NCBI RefSeq assembly: GCF_009193185.1
Contig: NZ_VUKF01000004.1
Location: forward strand, 1 to 64,000
Length of the DNA: 64,000 nucleotides
Direction of reading: 5' to 3'
Source of the DNA: Georgenia thermotolerans
GTDB lineage: Bacteria > Actinomycetota > Actinomycetes > Actinomycetales > Actinomycetaceae
Shown here: positions 7,830 to 16,085 of the stretch, one piece after another
How positions within the stretch are numbered: position 1 is the first letter of the stretch
How the letters are laid out: each line of letters begins with the position of its first letter
The notes under the pieces: generated by a model
What the model was told of the DNA's origin: nothing
The model's input: only the letters and a program-made list of their open reading frames with translations
Databases searched by the model: none
Program-made: the position numbers and the translations under genes

Positions 7830-9053
7830 TCAGTGCGCGGCGGCCGCCGCCCGGACGTCCTGGCCGATGCTGCCCATGAGGTCGCGGAACCAGTCCTGGT
7901 CGATGTCGAACGCCTTGCCGCCGGCGATGCGCGGGAACGGAACGGCCTTGAGGCGGTCGCCGTCCTCCTCGTCGTGACCGATGACGCCGGACTCGCCGCG
8001 CAGCGCGCACTCGACGGCCAGGTCCGTCATGGACTGGATGAGGCGCAGGTCCTCGGCGTTGGCGCGCGAGGAGCGGGAGAAGTACCCGGACTTCTGCACC
8101 ATGACCTTCTCGGCGCCGATCTTCTCGGCGAACTGCTTGGCGAACCAGGCGCCGGGGTTGATGGTGTCGAGCTTCACGTGGCCGAACGGGTCGCGCTGGA
8201 CGTCCTCCCCCTTGGCCTCGAGCTCGGCGACGATCTCCGGCACGCCGGCGCCCTCGGACAGGAAGATGTTGACGTTGCCCTGGCGGTCCATGACGCTGCG
8301 CAGCCGGTCGGCCTCGCCGTCGATGCCGATGGTCATCTCGGGCAGGAACACCGCGTGGATGTCCCAGCGCTCCCGGCTCAGCCCGATGCTGGGCACCCAC
8401 TCCTGGGTGTCGAGCCAGCGGCGGTAGGCGCGCGCGGCGGCCGCCGTCAGCCACCCGCAGTGCCGGCCCATCACCTCGTGGACGATGAGCATGCGCGGGT
8501 TGACCCGGTGCTCGCCGATGATGTTCTGCGCGAACTCGCTGGCCTCCTCCGCCGCGGTCCAGGCGCCGAGGGACTGGCGGATGGGGATGATGTCGTTGTC
8601 GATGGTCTTGGGCAGGCCGACCACGGTGAGGTGGTAGCCGTTGTCCTCGAGGTAGGCGGCCAGGTCCGCCGCGGTCGTGTTGGTGTCGTCGCCGCCGATG
8701 GTGTGCAGCACGTCGACGCCGTCGGCGCGCAGCTGGTCGGCCGCGACCTTGAGCGGGTCCTCGCCCTCCTTGACGAGCCCGCGCTCGACCAGGTCCTTGG
8801 CGTTGGTGAGCTTGACGCGGGAGTTGCCGATGGGGCTGCCGCCGAACCGGTGCAGGATCCCCGCGTGGCGGCGCGCCTCGTCGTCGACGACGACGGAGGT
8901 GCCCGTGAGCAGGCCGTGGTAGCCGTGCTGGTAGGCGATGATCTCGACCTCGGGGGCGATCGCCGTGTAGCGCTCGATGAGGCCGCCGACGGCGGAGGAC
9001 AGGCAGGGGGCGAAGCCTCCCGCGGTGAGCAGGGCGACACGACGGACCGACAT
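7830..9053 (-). CDS. pfp: pyrophosphate-dependent 6-phosphofructokinase
   Basis: A 407-residue phosphofructokinase. Two residues mark the pyrophosphate-using type: GGDD at 120-123, where ATP enzymes have GGDG, and PKTIDND at 148-154, where ATP enzymes have PGTIDND. The reaction is then reversible and can serve glycolysis or gluconeogenesis. MGRHCGW and the Arg-rich C-terminal half are also conserved. I chose the ATG at 9053 because GAGAGG lies eight bases ahead; an ATG at 9071 is in frame but has no such site. Its promoter -10 box is probably at 9135-9140. Confidence 0.9.
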   Translation of the reverse strand: MSVRRVALLTAGGFAPCLSSAVGGLIERYTAIAPEVEIIAYQHGYHGLLTGTSVVVDDEARRHAGILHRFGGSPIGNSRVKLTNAKDLVERGLVKEGEDPLKVAADQLRADGVDVLHTIGGDDTNTTAADLAAYLEDNGYHLTVVGLPKTIDNDIIPIRQSLGAWTAAEEASEFAQNIIGEHRVNPRMLIVHEVMGRHCGWLTAAAARAYRRWLDTQEWVPSIGLSRERWDIHAVFLPEMTIGIDGEADRLRSVMDRQGNVNIFLSEGAGVPEIVAELEAKGEDVQRDPFGHVKLDTINPGAWFAKQFAEKIGAEKVMVQKSGYFSRSSRANAEDLRLIQSMTDLAVECALRGESGVIGHDEEDGDRLKAVPFPRIAGGKAFDIDQDWFRDLMGSIGQDVRAAAAAH

Positions 9054-9134
9054 CGAGAACCTCTCGTTCATGGCAAGGGGCGTCGCCGCGGCGTCCGGCC
9101 GCGGCCTGATCGGGCCGCTGCCCGACCTGCCTCC

Positions 9135-9140
9135 ATCCTA
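9135..9140 (-). promoter_or_regulatory. -10 box (TAGGAT) for the phosphofructokinase gene
   Basis: TAGGAT on the minus strand predicts a leader of about 75 bases. It overlaps the last codons of the upstream plsC gene. Confidence 0.45.
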
Positions 9141-10061
9141 TGGGGCGCCCGCCGGGACGTCCGGGCCGGTGCTCAGCCGGGCGTCCGTGCTGTCCTGGGC
9201 GGCGGGGCGTTCCGCCGGCGCTGTCGCGCCGGGCTCCGGCGTCGTCCCGGCCTCGGCGCCGAGCTCGCCGTCCGCCGGGACGGGCACTGTGACCTCGGGC
9301 ACCGGCCGCCCGCCGGGGGCGCCGACCGGCGCGGCCGCGGCCGCCGCGGCCACGGCGTCCTGCTTCTTGCCCGGCTCCTTCTTCGCCGCCGCCAGGCGCG
9401 TCTTCATCGTCGCCGCGTAGATGTCGACGTACTCCTGCCCCGACAGGCGCATGAGCTCGTACATGATCTCGTCGGTGATGGCGCGCAGCACGAAGCGGTC
9501 GTTCTCCAGCCCGCGGTAGCGGCTGAAGTCCAGCGGCTGGCCGACGACGATGCCGATGCGGTGCAGCTTGGGGATGCGCTTGCCGATGGGCTGGGCGACG
9601 TTGGTGTCGATCATCGCCACCGGGATGACGGGGGCACCGGACTCCAGGGCCAGGCGGGCCACCCCCGTCTTGCCGCGGTAGAGCCGCCCGTCGGGGCTGC
9701 GGGTGCCCTCGGGGTAGATCCCGAACAGGCCGCCCTGACGCAGCCGGCGCAGCCCGGTGTGCAGCGCGGCCTCGGAGGCCTTGCCGCCGGAGCGGTCCAC
9801 CGGGATGGTGCCCACCCCGCGCATGAACGCGGCGACGAACCGGCCCTTGAGGCCCCGGCCGGTGAAGTAGTCCTGCTTGCCGAGGAAGACGACCTCCCGG
9901 CTGATCATCAGCGGCAGGAAGAAGGAGTCGATGACCGCGAGGTGGTTCGAGGCCAGGATGGCCGGGCCCGAGCCGGGAATGTTCTCCGCGCCGCGGATCC
10001 ACGGCTGGTAGAAGACCCGCAGGATCGTGCCCAGCGTCGCCTTCATGAACCGGTAGAACAC
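9138..10061 (-). CDS. plsC: 1-acylglycerol-3-phosphate acyltransferase
   Basis: A 307-residue PlsC-family acyltransferase that converts lysophosphatidate to phosphatidate, or acylates a related lipid acceptor. The catalytic HxxxxD is SNHLAVID (His40, Asp45) and the second motif is IYPEGTRSPDG (EGT 118-120). The last 90 residues (from about 220) are rich in Ala, Pro, Gly and Glu and look disordered, so the enzyme core is of normal length. The GTG start has GGAGGG about nine bases upstream. M. tuberculosis carries the related Rv2182c at the matching place. It is divergent from the next gene with a shared -10 region. Confidence 0.88.
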   Translation of the reverse strand: MFYRFMKATLGTILRVFYQPWIRGAENIPGSGPAILASNHLAVIDSFFLPLMISREVVFLGKQDYFTGRGLKGRFVAAFMRGVGTIPVDRSGGKASEAALHTGLRRLRQGGLFGIYPEGTRSPDGRLYRGKTGVARLALESGAPVIPVAMIDTNVAQPIGKRIPKLHRIGIVVGQPLDFSRYRGLENDRFVLRAITDEIMYELMRLSGQEYVDIYAATMKTRLAAAKKEPGKKQDAVAAAAAAAPVGAPGGRPVPEVTVPVPADGELGAEAGTTPEPGATAPAERPAAQDSTDARLSTGPDVPAGAP

Positions 10062-10123
10062 TTCTGGTCACCCTCCGCACTGGGCCGCAAGCCGCCGACC
10101 GCACTGCCTGCGGCATCCGTCCT

Positions 10124-10135
10124 CACTCTAGAGTG
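10124..10135. promoter_or_regulatory. palindromic -10 box shared by divergent genes
   Basis: CACTCTAGAGTG is a perfect 12-base palindrome. TAGAGT is read on the plus strand at 10129-10134, seven bases before the ATG at 10142, and on the minus strand at 10130-10125, about 64 bases before the plsC start. Confidence 0.55.
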
Positions 10136-10141
10136 CTCGTT

Positions 10142-10750
10142 ATGGCAGGACCTACCCGTGACGGCGACTCGAACTCGCTCGACGACGACACGGTCGCCGC
10201 GCGCTGGGCCGAGCTCACGGCCTCGCTCGGGGAGCTCCACGTACCCGCGGAGATGGACGACGACGGGCGCGCCGGGCCCGTCGGCACCAGCCCGGACACC
10301 GCCGGCGGGGCGCCCCAGAACCGCCCGGGCAGCGGGTTCCCGGGCACGGGCGACGACGGCGCCGGTGCCCGTCCGGCGGGCGCGGACCGGGACGCCGGCG
10401 ACGGCGCACCCGACGCGCCCCCCGCGCTCTCGACGGGCCCGAGCGGGCCGCCGTCGGCCCAGCCGCCCGGCCCGCGTGACTACTCCCCCGCCGAGGAGGA
10501 CGACGAGGGCTACGAGCCGCCCGACCCCGAGCCGCTCACGCACGCCGACCCGGCCCTGACCCTCGGCTGGGTCGCCGCGCTGGGCTCGGTGCTGGTCGGC
10601 ATCGTGCTGTCGCTCGTGTGGCGCCCGGTGCCCACCGGCATGCTCGCCGTCCTCGGCCTGACGCTGCTCGGCGGGGTCGGGCTGCTGCTGTGGCGCATGC
10701 CCGACGGGCGCGACGACGACCACGACCCCTCCGGCGGCGCGGTCGTCTGA
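10142..10750 (+). CDS. conserved membrane protein, function unknown
   Basis: A 202-residue protein. Residues 1-140 are acidic and rich in Gly, Pro and Asp and appear disordered. Two membrane helices follow (about 143-165, LTLGWVAALGSVLVGIVLSLVW, and 170-190), then a short charged tail. Both ends are probably cytoplasmic. The ATG at 10142 is preferred to a GTG at 10133 because the TAGAGT -10 box ends seven bases upstream and overlaps the GTG. It converges with the glucokinase gene 22 bases away. I recognise no function. Confidence 0.75.
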   Translation: MAGPTRDGDSNSLDDDTVAARWAELTASLGELHVPAEMDDDGRAGPVGTSPDTAGGAPQNRPGSGFPGTGDDGAGARPAGADRDAGDGAPDAPPALSTGPSGPPSAQPPGPRDYSPAEEDDEGYEPPDPEPLTHADPALTLGWVAALGSVLVGIVLSLVWRPVPTGMLAVLGLTLLGGVGLLLWRMPDGRDDDHDPSGGAVV

Positions 10751-10772
10751 CGCCCCGCTCGCCGGGGGCCGG

Positions 10773-11711
10773 TCAGGTGCGCGCGAGGTCCGCGGCCCCC
10801 ACGATCCCCGCCTCGTTGCCCAGCTCGGCCAGGTGGATCGTCAGCTCGCCCCGGAAGCCGCGGGCGGTGAGGTGGCGGTTGAAGGACTCCCGCGCCGGTT
10901 CGAGGAGGAGGGCCCCGGCCTCGGCGACGCCGCCGCCGATGACCGCCATCTCCGGGTCGACGATCGCGGCGAGGTCGGAGATGCCGGCGCCGAGCCAGGC
11001 GCCCAGCTCCGCGAGCAGCTCGATCGCCAGCGGGTCGCCCGCCTGCGCGGCCTGCGTGACGTGCGGGCCCTTGATCTTCTGCCCGGGCCCGCCGGCGAGC
11101 TCGATGATCGCCCGGGCGCGGTCGGGGTAGGCGACGGCGGCCGCCCGGGCGGCGCGGGTCAGCGCCCGGCCCGAGCCGTACATCTCCCAGCAGCCCTCGT
11201 GCCCGCAGCCGCAGTAGCGGCCGCTGGGCACCATCTGCATGTGGCCGATCTCCCCGGCGGCCCCGAACGCCCCTCGCAGGAGCCGGCCGTCGACGATGAT
11301 CGCGCCGCCGAGCCCGGTGCCCACGGTGAGCATGACCATGCTCTCGGCGTGGCGGCCGCGGCCGAAGCGGAACTCGGCCCAGCCGGCGGCGTTGGCGTCG
11401 TTCTCGATGACGATGGGCAGGTCGATGCCGGGGGCGAGCCGCTCGCGCAGCGGGTAGTCGCGCCAGGCGATGTTCGGCGCGAACACCATCCCGTCCCGCT
11501 GCGGGCTGACGTAGCCGGCGGCGGCCACGCCGACGGCGGCGACCTGGTGCTCGGCGCGCAGCTCGTTCACGGCGCGGATCACGGCGCTCTCGATGGCGAC
11601 CGGGTCGGTCGGGTCGGTGTCGTAGCGCCGCTGCGCGCGCACGACCCCGGCGTCGTCCACCACCCCTGCCGCGATCTTCGTGCCGCCGATGTCCACGCCG
11701 ATGGCGTCCAT
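10773..11711 (-). CDS. glk: ROK-family glucokinase
   Basis: A 312-residue sugar kinase. It begins with the phosphate-binding DIGGTK (7-12), has the sugar-binding END/NDANAAG segment and the ROK zinc motif CGCGHEGCWEMY, and ends with a VIGGGV adenosine-binding loop. Glucose phosphorylation is the best guess from its similarity to actinobacterial GlkA; other hexoses are possible. The ATG at 11711 is preceded by GGGTGGGG. It is divergent from the acyl-CoA ligase gene with 159 bases between starts. Confidence 0.88.
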   Translation of the reverse strand: MDAIGVDIGGTKIAAGVVDDAGVVRAQRRYDTDPTDPVAIESAVIRAVNELRAEHQVAAVGVAAAGYVSPQRDGMVFAPNIAWRDYPLRERLAPGIDLPIVIENDANAAGWAEFRFGRGRHAESMVMLTVGTGLGGAIIVDGRLLRGAFGAAGEIGHMQMVPSGRYCGCGHEGCWEMYGSGRALTRAARAAAVAYPDRARAIIELAGGPGQKIKGPHVTQAAQAGDPLAIELLAELGAWLGAGISDLAAIVDPEMAVIGGGVAEAGALLLEPARESFNRHLTARGFRGELTIHLAELGNEAGIVGAADLART

Positions 11712-11825
11712 GCCCCACCCTCTCGTCGAATTCCTGCTGCCCCGATGCTCCCGGGTCCGGCCGCCCTGGGGGGTATCGCCACGCCGGGCGTCCCCAACCC
11801 GCGCCAGGTCACCGGATCGGGCCGG

Positions 11826-11831
11826 TACGCT
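11826..11831 (+). promoter_or_regulatory. -10 box (TACGCT) for the acyl-CoA ligase gene
   Basis: TACGCT predicts a leader of about 33 bases with GGAG shortly before the ATG at 11871. No convincing -35 box is seen. Confidence 0.4.
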
Positions 11832-11870
11832 GTCGCGACCTGCACTGATCCGCCTGCCGATGGAGACAGC

Positions 11871-13703
11871 ATGGACGAGTTCCGCATGCCGCGCCGGGTC
11901 GAGGTCGACCCCGGGCGCAGCATCACCGACTACCTCGTCGACCACGCCCGGCTCCGGCCGCAGCAGGTGCTCTACGAGGAGCAGGTCGACGGGGCCTGGG
12001 TGGCGCACGACGCGGCATGGACCCTCGCCCGGGTCGAGGAGCTCGCGAAGGGGCTCATGGCGGCCGGCATCGAGGCCGGGGACACCGTGGCGATCATGTC
12101 CCGCACGCGCCTGGAGTGGACGCTGCTCGACCTGGCCGCCTGGCACGCCGGCGCCGTGCCGGTCCCGATCTACGAGTCCAGCTCCCCCGAGCAGGCGCAC
12201 TGGATCCTCTCCGACTCCGGCGCCCGCGCCGTCGTCGTCGAGAACGCCGACAACGCCGCCACGGTCGAGGCGGCCCGGGAGGTCGACGGCGGCCTGCCCC
12301 GCCTCGGCCCGGTCTGGCGCATCGACGACGGCGCCCTGGCCACCCTCACCGAGCTCGGCCGCGACGTGCCCGACGCCGCCCTCGAGGCCCGGCGGGCCGG
12401 GGTCGGCCTCGACGACCTCGCCACGATCATCTACACCTCCGGCACCACCGGGCGGCCCAAGGGCGCCGAGCTCACGCACGGCAACTTCGTCGTCCTCGGG
12501 CTGGAGGCCATCGAGGCCATCCGCGAGGTCTTCGAGCAGCCGGGCGCCCGCTCGCTGCTCTTCCTGCCGCTGGCTCACGTCTTCGCCCGGTTCGTCGAGG
12601 TCCTCGTCCTCCTCGCCGGCAAGCCGCTGGGCCACACCCCGGACACCAAGCAGGCCGTGGCGGACTTCGCGACCTTCCGCCCGACCTTCATCCTGTCCGT
12701 GCCGCGGGTGTGGGAGAAGGTCTACAACGGCGCCGAGCAGAAGACCGGCGGGGGCCTGAAGCTGCGGATCTTCCGCTGGGCCGCCCGGGTGGCCATCGCC
12801 TACTCCCGCGCGCTCGACGCCGGCGGCCCGCGCCCGGCCCTGGCCCTGCAGCACCGCCTGGCCGACAAGCTCGTGCTCAGCAAGATCCGGGCGGCCATGG
12901 GCGGGCAGGCGACCTACGCCGTCTCCGGCGGCGCCCCGCTCGGGGAGCGGCTGGGCCACTTCTACCGCGGCCTCGGCCTCACCGTCCTCGAGGGGTACGG
13001 GCTGACCGAGACCACCGCGCCCACCAACGTCAACCGGCCCGAGAAGATCAAGATCGGCACCGTCGGCCCGCCCCTGCCCGGCACGGAGGTCCGGATCGCC
13101 GACGACGGCGAGATCCTGGTCCGGGGCGTCCCCGTCTTCCGCGGGTACCACAACAACCCCGAGGGCACCGCGGCGGCGATCGCGGACGGCTGGTTCCACA
13201 CCGGGGACCTGGGCTCGATGGACGAGGACGGGTACCTGCGGATCACCGGCCGGAAGAAGGAGATCATCGTCACCGCCGCCGGCAAGAACGTCGCGCCGGC
13301 CCCGCTGGAGGACTCCATCCGGGCCCACCCGATCGTCTCCCAGTGCGTCGTGGTCGGCGACCACCGCCCCTTCATCGCCGCCCTGCTCACCCTCGACGCC
13401 GAGATGCTGCCCGGGTGGCTGGCCAACCACGGCCGCCCGGCGCTCACCGTCGAGCAGGCCGCGGTCGACCCGTTCGTCCGCGAGCACATCCAGCTCGCCA
13501 TCGACCGGGCCAACGCCAAGGTCTCCCGGGCCGAGTCCATCCGTCAGTTCCAGGTCCTCACCACCGACTTCACCGTCGAGAACGGCTACCTCACCCCCTC
13601 GCTCAAGGTGAAGCGCGACACGGTGCTCGCCGACCACGCCGACACCGTGGACGACCTGTACGCCGGCGCGGCGGCGCAGCGCGCGGCCGAGGCGGCCAGC
13701 TGA
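11871..13703 (+). CDS. long-chain fatty acid-CoA ligase (FadD15-like)
   Basis: A 610-residue AMP-forming synthetase that activates fatty acids with ATP and CoA. It has the phosphate loop IYTSGTTGRPKG (about residues 186-197), GYGLTETTAPT, the WFHTGDLG aspartate that binds the ribose, and the ITGRKKEIIVTAAGKNVAP hinge and lysine region. M. tuberculosis fadD15 (Rv2187) sits at the matching place. The ATG at 11871 has GGAG seven bases ahead. A strong terminator follows the stop. Confidence 0.9.
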   Translation: MDEFRMPRRVEVDPGRSITDYLVDHARLRPQQVLYEEQVDGAWVAHDAAWTLARVEELAKGLMAAGIEAGDTVAIMSRTRLEWTLLDLAAWHAGAVPVPIYESSSPEQAHWILSDSGARAVVVENADNAATVEAAREVDGGLPRLGPVWRIDDGALATLTELGRDVPDAALEARRAGVGLDDLATIIYTSGTTGRPKGAELTHGNFVVLGLEAIEAIREVFEQPGARSLLFLPLAHVFARFVEVLVLLAGKPLGHTPDTKQAVADFATFRPTFILSVPRVWEKVYNGAEQKTGGGLKLRIFRWAARVAIAYSRALDAGGPRPALALQHRLADKLVLSKIRAAMGGQATYAVSGGAPLGERLGHFYRGLGLTVLEGYGLTETTAPTNVNRPEKIKIGTVGPPLPGTEVRIADDGEILVRGVPVFRGYHNNPEGTAAAIADGWFHTGDLGSMDEDGYLRITGRKKEIIVTAAGKNVAPAPLEDSIRAHPIVSQCVVVGDHRPFIAALLTLDAEMLPGWLANHGRPALTVEQAAVDPFVREHIQLAIDRANAKVSRAESIRQFQVLTTDFTVENGYLTPSLKVKRDTVLADHADTVDDLYAGAAAQRAAEAAS

Positions 13704-13718
13704 GCCGGTAGGCGCCGC

Positions 13719-13749
13719 ACGGGCCCGGGGCGTTCCGTCCCGGGCCCGT
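13719..13749. terminator. hairpin terminator after the acyl-CoA ligase gene
   Basis: ACGGGCCCGGG (13719-13729) pairs with CCCGGGCCCGT (13739-13749) around a nine-base loop, 16 bases after the stop. Confidence 0.75.
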
Positions 13750-13869
13750 CTCGTCGGGTCGCGCCGGCGGCGCACGATGGCCACGCCCCGGCCGGCTCGT
13801 CACGCATGCCGGCGCGCGGCGGGCCGGCCACGCCGGGGCCGCCTCACCGGCGATGTCGGTGCCCGGACG

Positions 13870-13875
13870 TAGCGT
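13870..13875 (+). promoter_or_regulatory. -10 box (TAGCGT), leaderless type
   Basis: TAGCGT ends seven bases before the ATG at 13883 and so favours that start over the in-frame ATG at 13853. Confidence 0.55.
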
Positions 13876-13882
13876 GCCGCCC

Positions 13883-15661
13883 ATGCAGCGCTCGCTCCTC
13901 GACGTGGCCCCCGGCGGCCGTCTCCCGCTCGACGACGCCACCCGCGCGGCCACCGGGCGCGGCACCCCGGTCCAGCTCGGCCTGGACGACCTGGGCACCC
14001 CGCTGCACGAGGTGACCTTCGTCGTCGTCGACCTCGAGACCACCGGCGGCTCGCCGGCCGGCGCGGAGATCACCGAGATCGGGGCGGTGAAGGTGCGCGG
14101 CGGGGAGGTGCTCGGCGAGTTCCAGACCCTGGTCAACCCCGGCGTGCCGATCCCGCCGACCATCACCGTGCTCACCGGCATCACCAACGCCATGGTCATC
14201 CAGGCGCCGCCGATCACCGAGGTGCTGCCGGCGTTCCTGGAGTTCGCCGGCCTGGACCGCGGCACCGTCTTCGTCGCGCACAACGCCGGCTTCGACGCGG
14301 GCTTCCTGCGCCACGCCACCGAGCGGATGGGGCTGACCTGGCCGCGCCCCCCGATCGTCGACACCGTCAAGCTCGCCCGGCGGATCGTCACCAAGGACGA
14401 GGCGCCCAACCACAAGCTCGGCACGCTGGCGGCGCTGTTCTCCACCGCGGTGACCCCGGACCACCGGGCGCTGCACGACGCGCGGGCCACCGTCGACGTC
14501 CTGCACGCCCTGCTCGGCCGGCTCGCGCCGCTGGGCGTCACGCACCTGGAGGACCTGCGCACCGCCGCCGACCCGGTGCCCCACGGGCGCCGGCGCAAGG
14601 CGACGATGGCCGACGGGCTCCCCCGCACCCCGGGCGTGTACCAGTTCGTCGGCCCGGACGGGAAGGTGCTCTACGTGGGCACCGCGGTCGACCTGCACCG
14701 CCGGGTGCGCAGCTACTTCACCGCCGCGGAGAAGCGGGCCCGCATCGGCGAGATGCTCGACATCGCCACCGGCGTGCGCACGGTCCCCTGCGCCACGGTG
14801 CTCGAGGCCCAGGTGCGCGAGGTCCGGCTCATCGCCGAGCTCGACCCGCCGTACAACCGCCGCTCGCGCCGCCCGGAGCGGCGCCCGTGGCTGCGGCTCA
14901 CGGACGAGCCGTACCCGCGGCTGAGCGTGGTGCGCCGCCTGCCCGCGGGCCACCTCGGGCAGGCGCTGGGGCCCTTCACCTCCCAGCGGGCCGCGACCGA
15001 GGCGCTGGAGGCGGTCCAGGAGGCGGTGGCGGTGCGCCGGTGCGGCACCCGGCTGCCCCTCGTGCCTCGCCCGGCCGCCACCGCCTGCGCGCTGGCGGAG
15101 ATGGGGCGGTGCGGGGCCCCGTGCACCGGCGGGCAGGACGTCGCGGCCTACGCCGCCGTCGTCGCCGGCGCCCGGGCCACGCTCGGCGCGGACGTCGACC
15201 ATGTCGTCGCCGTGCTGCACGGCAAGATCCGCCAGCTCGCCGCCCAGGAGCGCTACGAGGAGGCGGCGACCCAGCGCGACCGGCTCCACGCGCTGCTCGC
15301 CGGCGCCCGTCGCAGCGAGCGGCTGCGCCCGCTGGTGACCACCCCGGAGCTCGTCGCCGCCCGGCGCCGGGACGCCGGGGGGTGGGAGCTGGTGCTGGTG
15401 CGCCACGGTCGCCTGGCCGGCACCGCGGTGGCCCCGCGTGGTGCGGACCCCATGCCGGTGGTGGCGGCGCTGCGGGCCAGCGGCGAGGCGGTGCCCGCCC
15501 CCGAGACCGCCTGCGGGGCGGCCCCGGTCGAGGAGAGCGAGCTGGTCGCCGGGTGGCTGGAGCAGCCCGGGGTGCGCCTGGTCCATCTGGAGGAGGGCGA
15601 GGTGCCGCTGGCGTGCCCGGTGCGCGGGGCGGCACGACACCCCCTGCCGGCCAGAGGATGA
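13883..15661 (+). CDS. DnaQ-type exonuclease fused to a UvrC-like GIY-YIG nuclease
   Basis: A 592-residue fusion. The N-terminal half (about 40-210) is a DEDDh 3'-5' exonuclease: Asp50 and Glu52 in VVDLETTG, HNAGFDAGFL, and HDARAT at the end. The middle (from about 245) is a GIY-YIG domain, here GVYQF...VLYVG, like the 5' half of UvrC. A Cys-rich segment (ALAEMGRCGAPCTG) and a UVR helix pair (about 441-475, LAAQERYEEAATQRDRL) follow. It lacks the UvrC C-terminal endonuclease and helix-hairpin-helix parts. M. tuberculosis Rv2191 has the same design and also precedes trpD. A repair role is inferred; it resembles the Cho/UvrC branch. Confidence 0.88.
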   Translation: MQRSLLDVAPGGRLPLDDATRAATGRGTPVQLGLDDLGTPLHEVTFVVVDLETTGGSPAGAEITEIGAVKVRGGEVLGEFQTLVNPGVPIPPTITVLTGITNAMVIQAPPITEVLPAFLEFAGLDRGTVFVAHNAGFDAGFLRHATERMGLTWPRPPIVDTVKLARRIVTKDEAPNHKLGTLAALFSTAVTPDHRALHDARATVDVLHALLGRLAPLGVTHLEDLRTAADPVPHGRRRKATMADGLPRTPGVYQFVGPDGKVLYVGTAVDLHRRVRSYFTAAEKRARIGEMLDIATGVRTVPCATVLEAQVREVRLIAELDPPYNRRSRRPERRPWLRLTDEPYPRLSVVRRLPAGHLGQALGPFTSQRAATEALEAVQEAVAVRRCGTRLPLVPRPAATACALAEMGRCGAPCTGGQDVAAYAAVVAGARATLGADVDHVVAVLHGKIRQLAAQERYEEAATQRDRLHALLAGARRSERLRPLVTTPELVAARRRDAGGWELVLVRHGRLAGTAVAPRGADPMPVVAALRASGEAVPAPETACGAAPVEESELVAGWLEQPGVRLVHLEEGEVPLACPVRGAARHPLPARG

Positions 15662-15696
15662 TGGGGGCGAGATTTCCGAACACTCAAGGAGCGAAC

Positions 15697-15975
15697 ATGC
15701 TGACCGCCATCGTGCTCATCGACGCCGACGTCGCCCGCATCCCCGAGGTCGCCCAGGAGGTGGCGGACCTCGAGGGCATCAGCGAGGTGTACTCGGTCAC
15801 CGGTGACGTCGACCTCATCGCCATCGCCCGGGTGCGCGAGCACGAGGACCTCGCCCGGGTCGTGGCCGACCACGTCGGCAAGGTCGAGGGCGTGCGCGGC
15901 ATGAAGACCTACATCGCCTTCCAGGCCTACTCCCAGCACGACCTCGAGCAGGCGTTCCACATCGGCCTGGACTGA
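15697..15975 (+). CDS. Lrp/AsnC-type ligand-binding (RAM) domain protein
   Basis: A 92-residue stand-alone regulatory domain: no helix-turn-helix is present. The alternating beta and alpha pattern with GISEVYSVTGDVDLIAIARV and the C-terminal MKTYIAFQAYS match the RAM fold that binds amino acids in Lrp proteins. AAGGA lies seven bases before the ATG. It may be co-transcribed with the fusion nuclease gene 35 bases upstream and faces trpD across a strong terminator, so a link to amino acid sensing is tempting but unproven. Confidence 0.85.
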   Translation: MLTAIVLIDADVARIPEVAQEVADLEGISEVYSVTGDVDLIAIARVREHEDLARVVADHVGKVEGVRGMKTYIAFQAYSQHDLEQAFHIGLD

Positions 15976-15994
15976 TTCCCGGCCGCCGGGCCCC

Positions 15995-16041
15995 GGACGC
16001 GCCAGTGCCCCGGCCCTCGGAGCCGGGGCACTGGCGCGTCC
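15995..16041. terminator. 20-bp stem bidirectional terminator
   Basis: GGACGCGCCAGTGCCCCGGC (15995-16014) pairs without mismatch with 16022-16041 around the loop CCTCGGA. It lies 19 bases past the Lrp-like gene and 17 bases past the stop of trpD on the other strand. Confidence 0.9.
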
Positions 16042-16045
16042 GCGG

Positions 16046-16085
16046 GTGGCCGGCTGGGTCAGCGCGTGGCGGGCTGGGTCAGCGC
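16046..16085. repeat. 20-bp tandem duplication at the trpD 3' end
   Basis: GTGGCCGGCTGGGTCAGCGC (16046-16065) and GTGGCGGGCTGGGTCAGCGC (16066-16085) differ at one base. The trpD stop codon lies in the outer copy and arises because the 20-base period shifts the frame. Confidence 0.8.
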
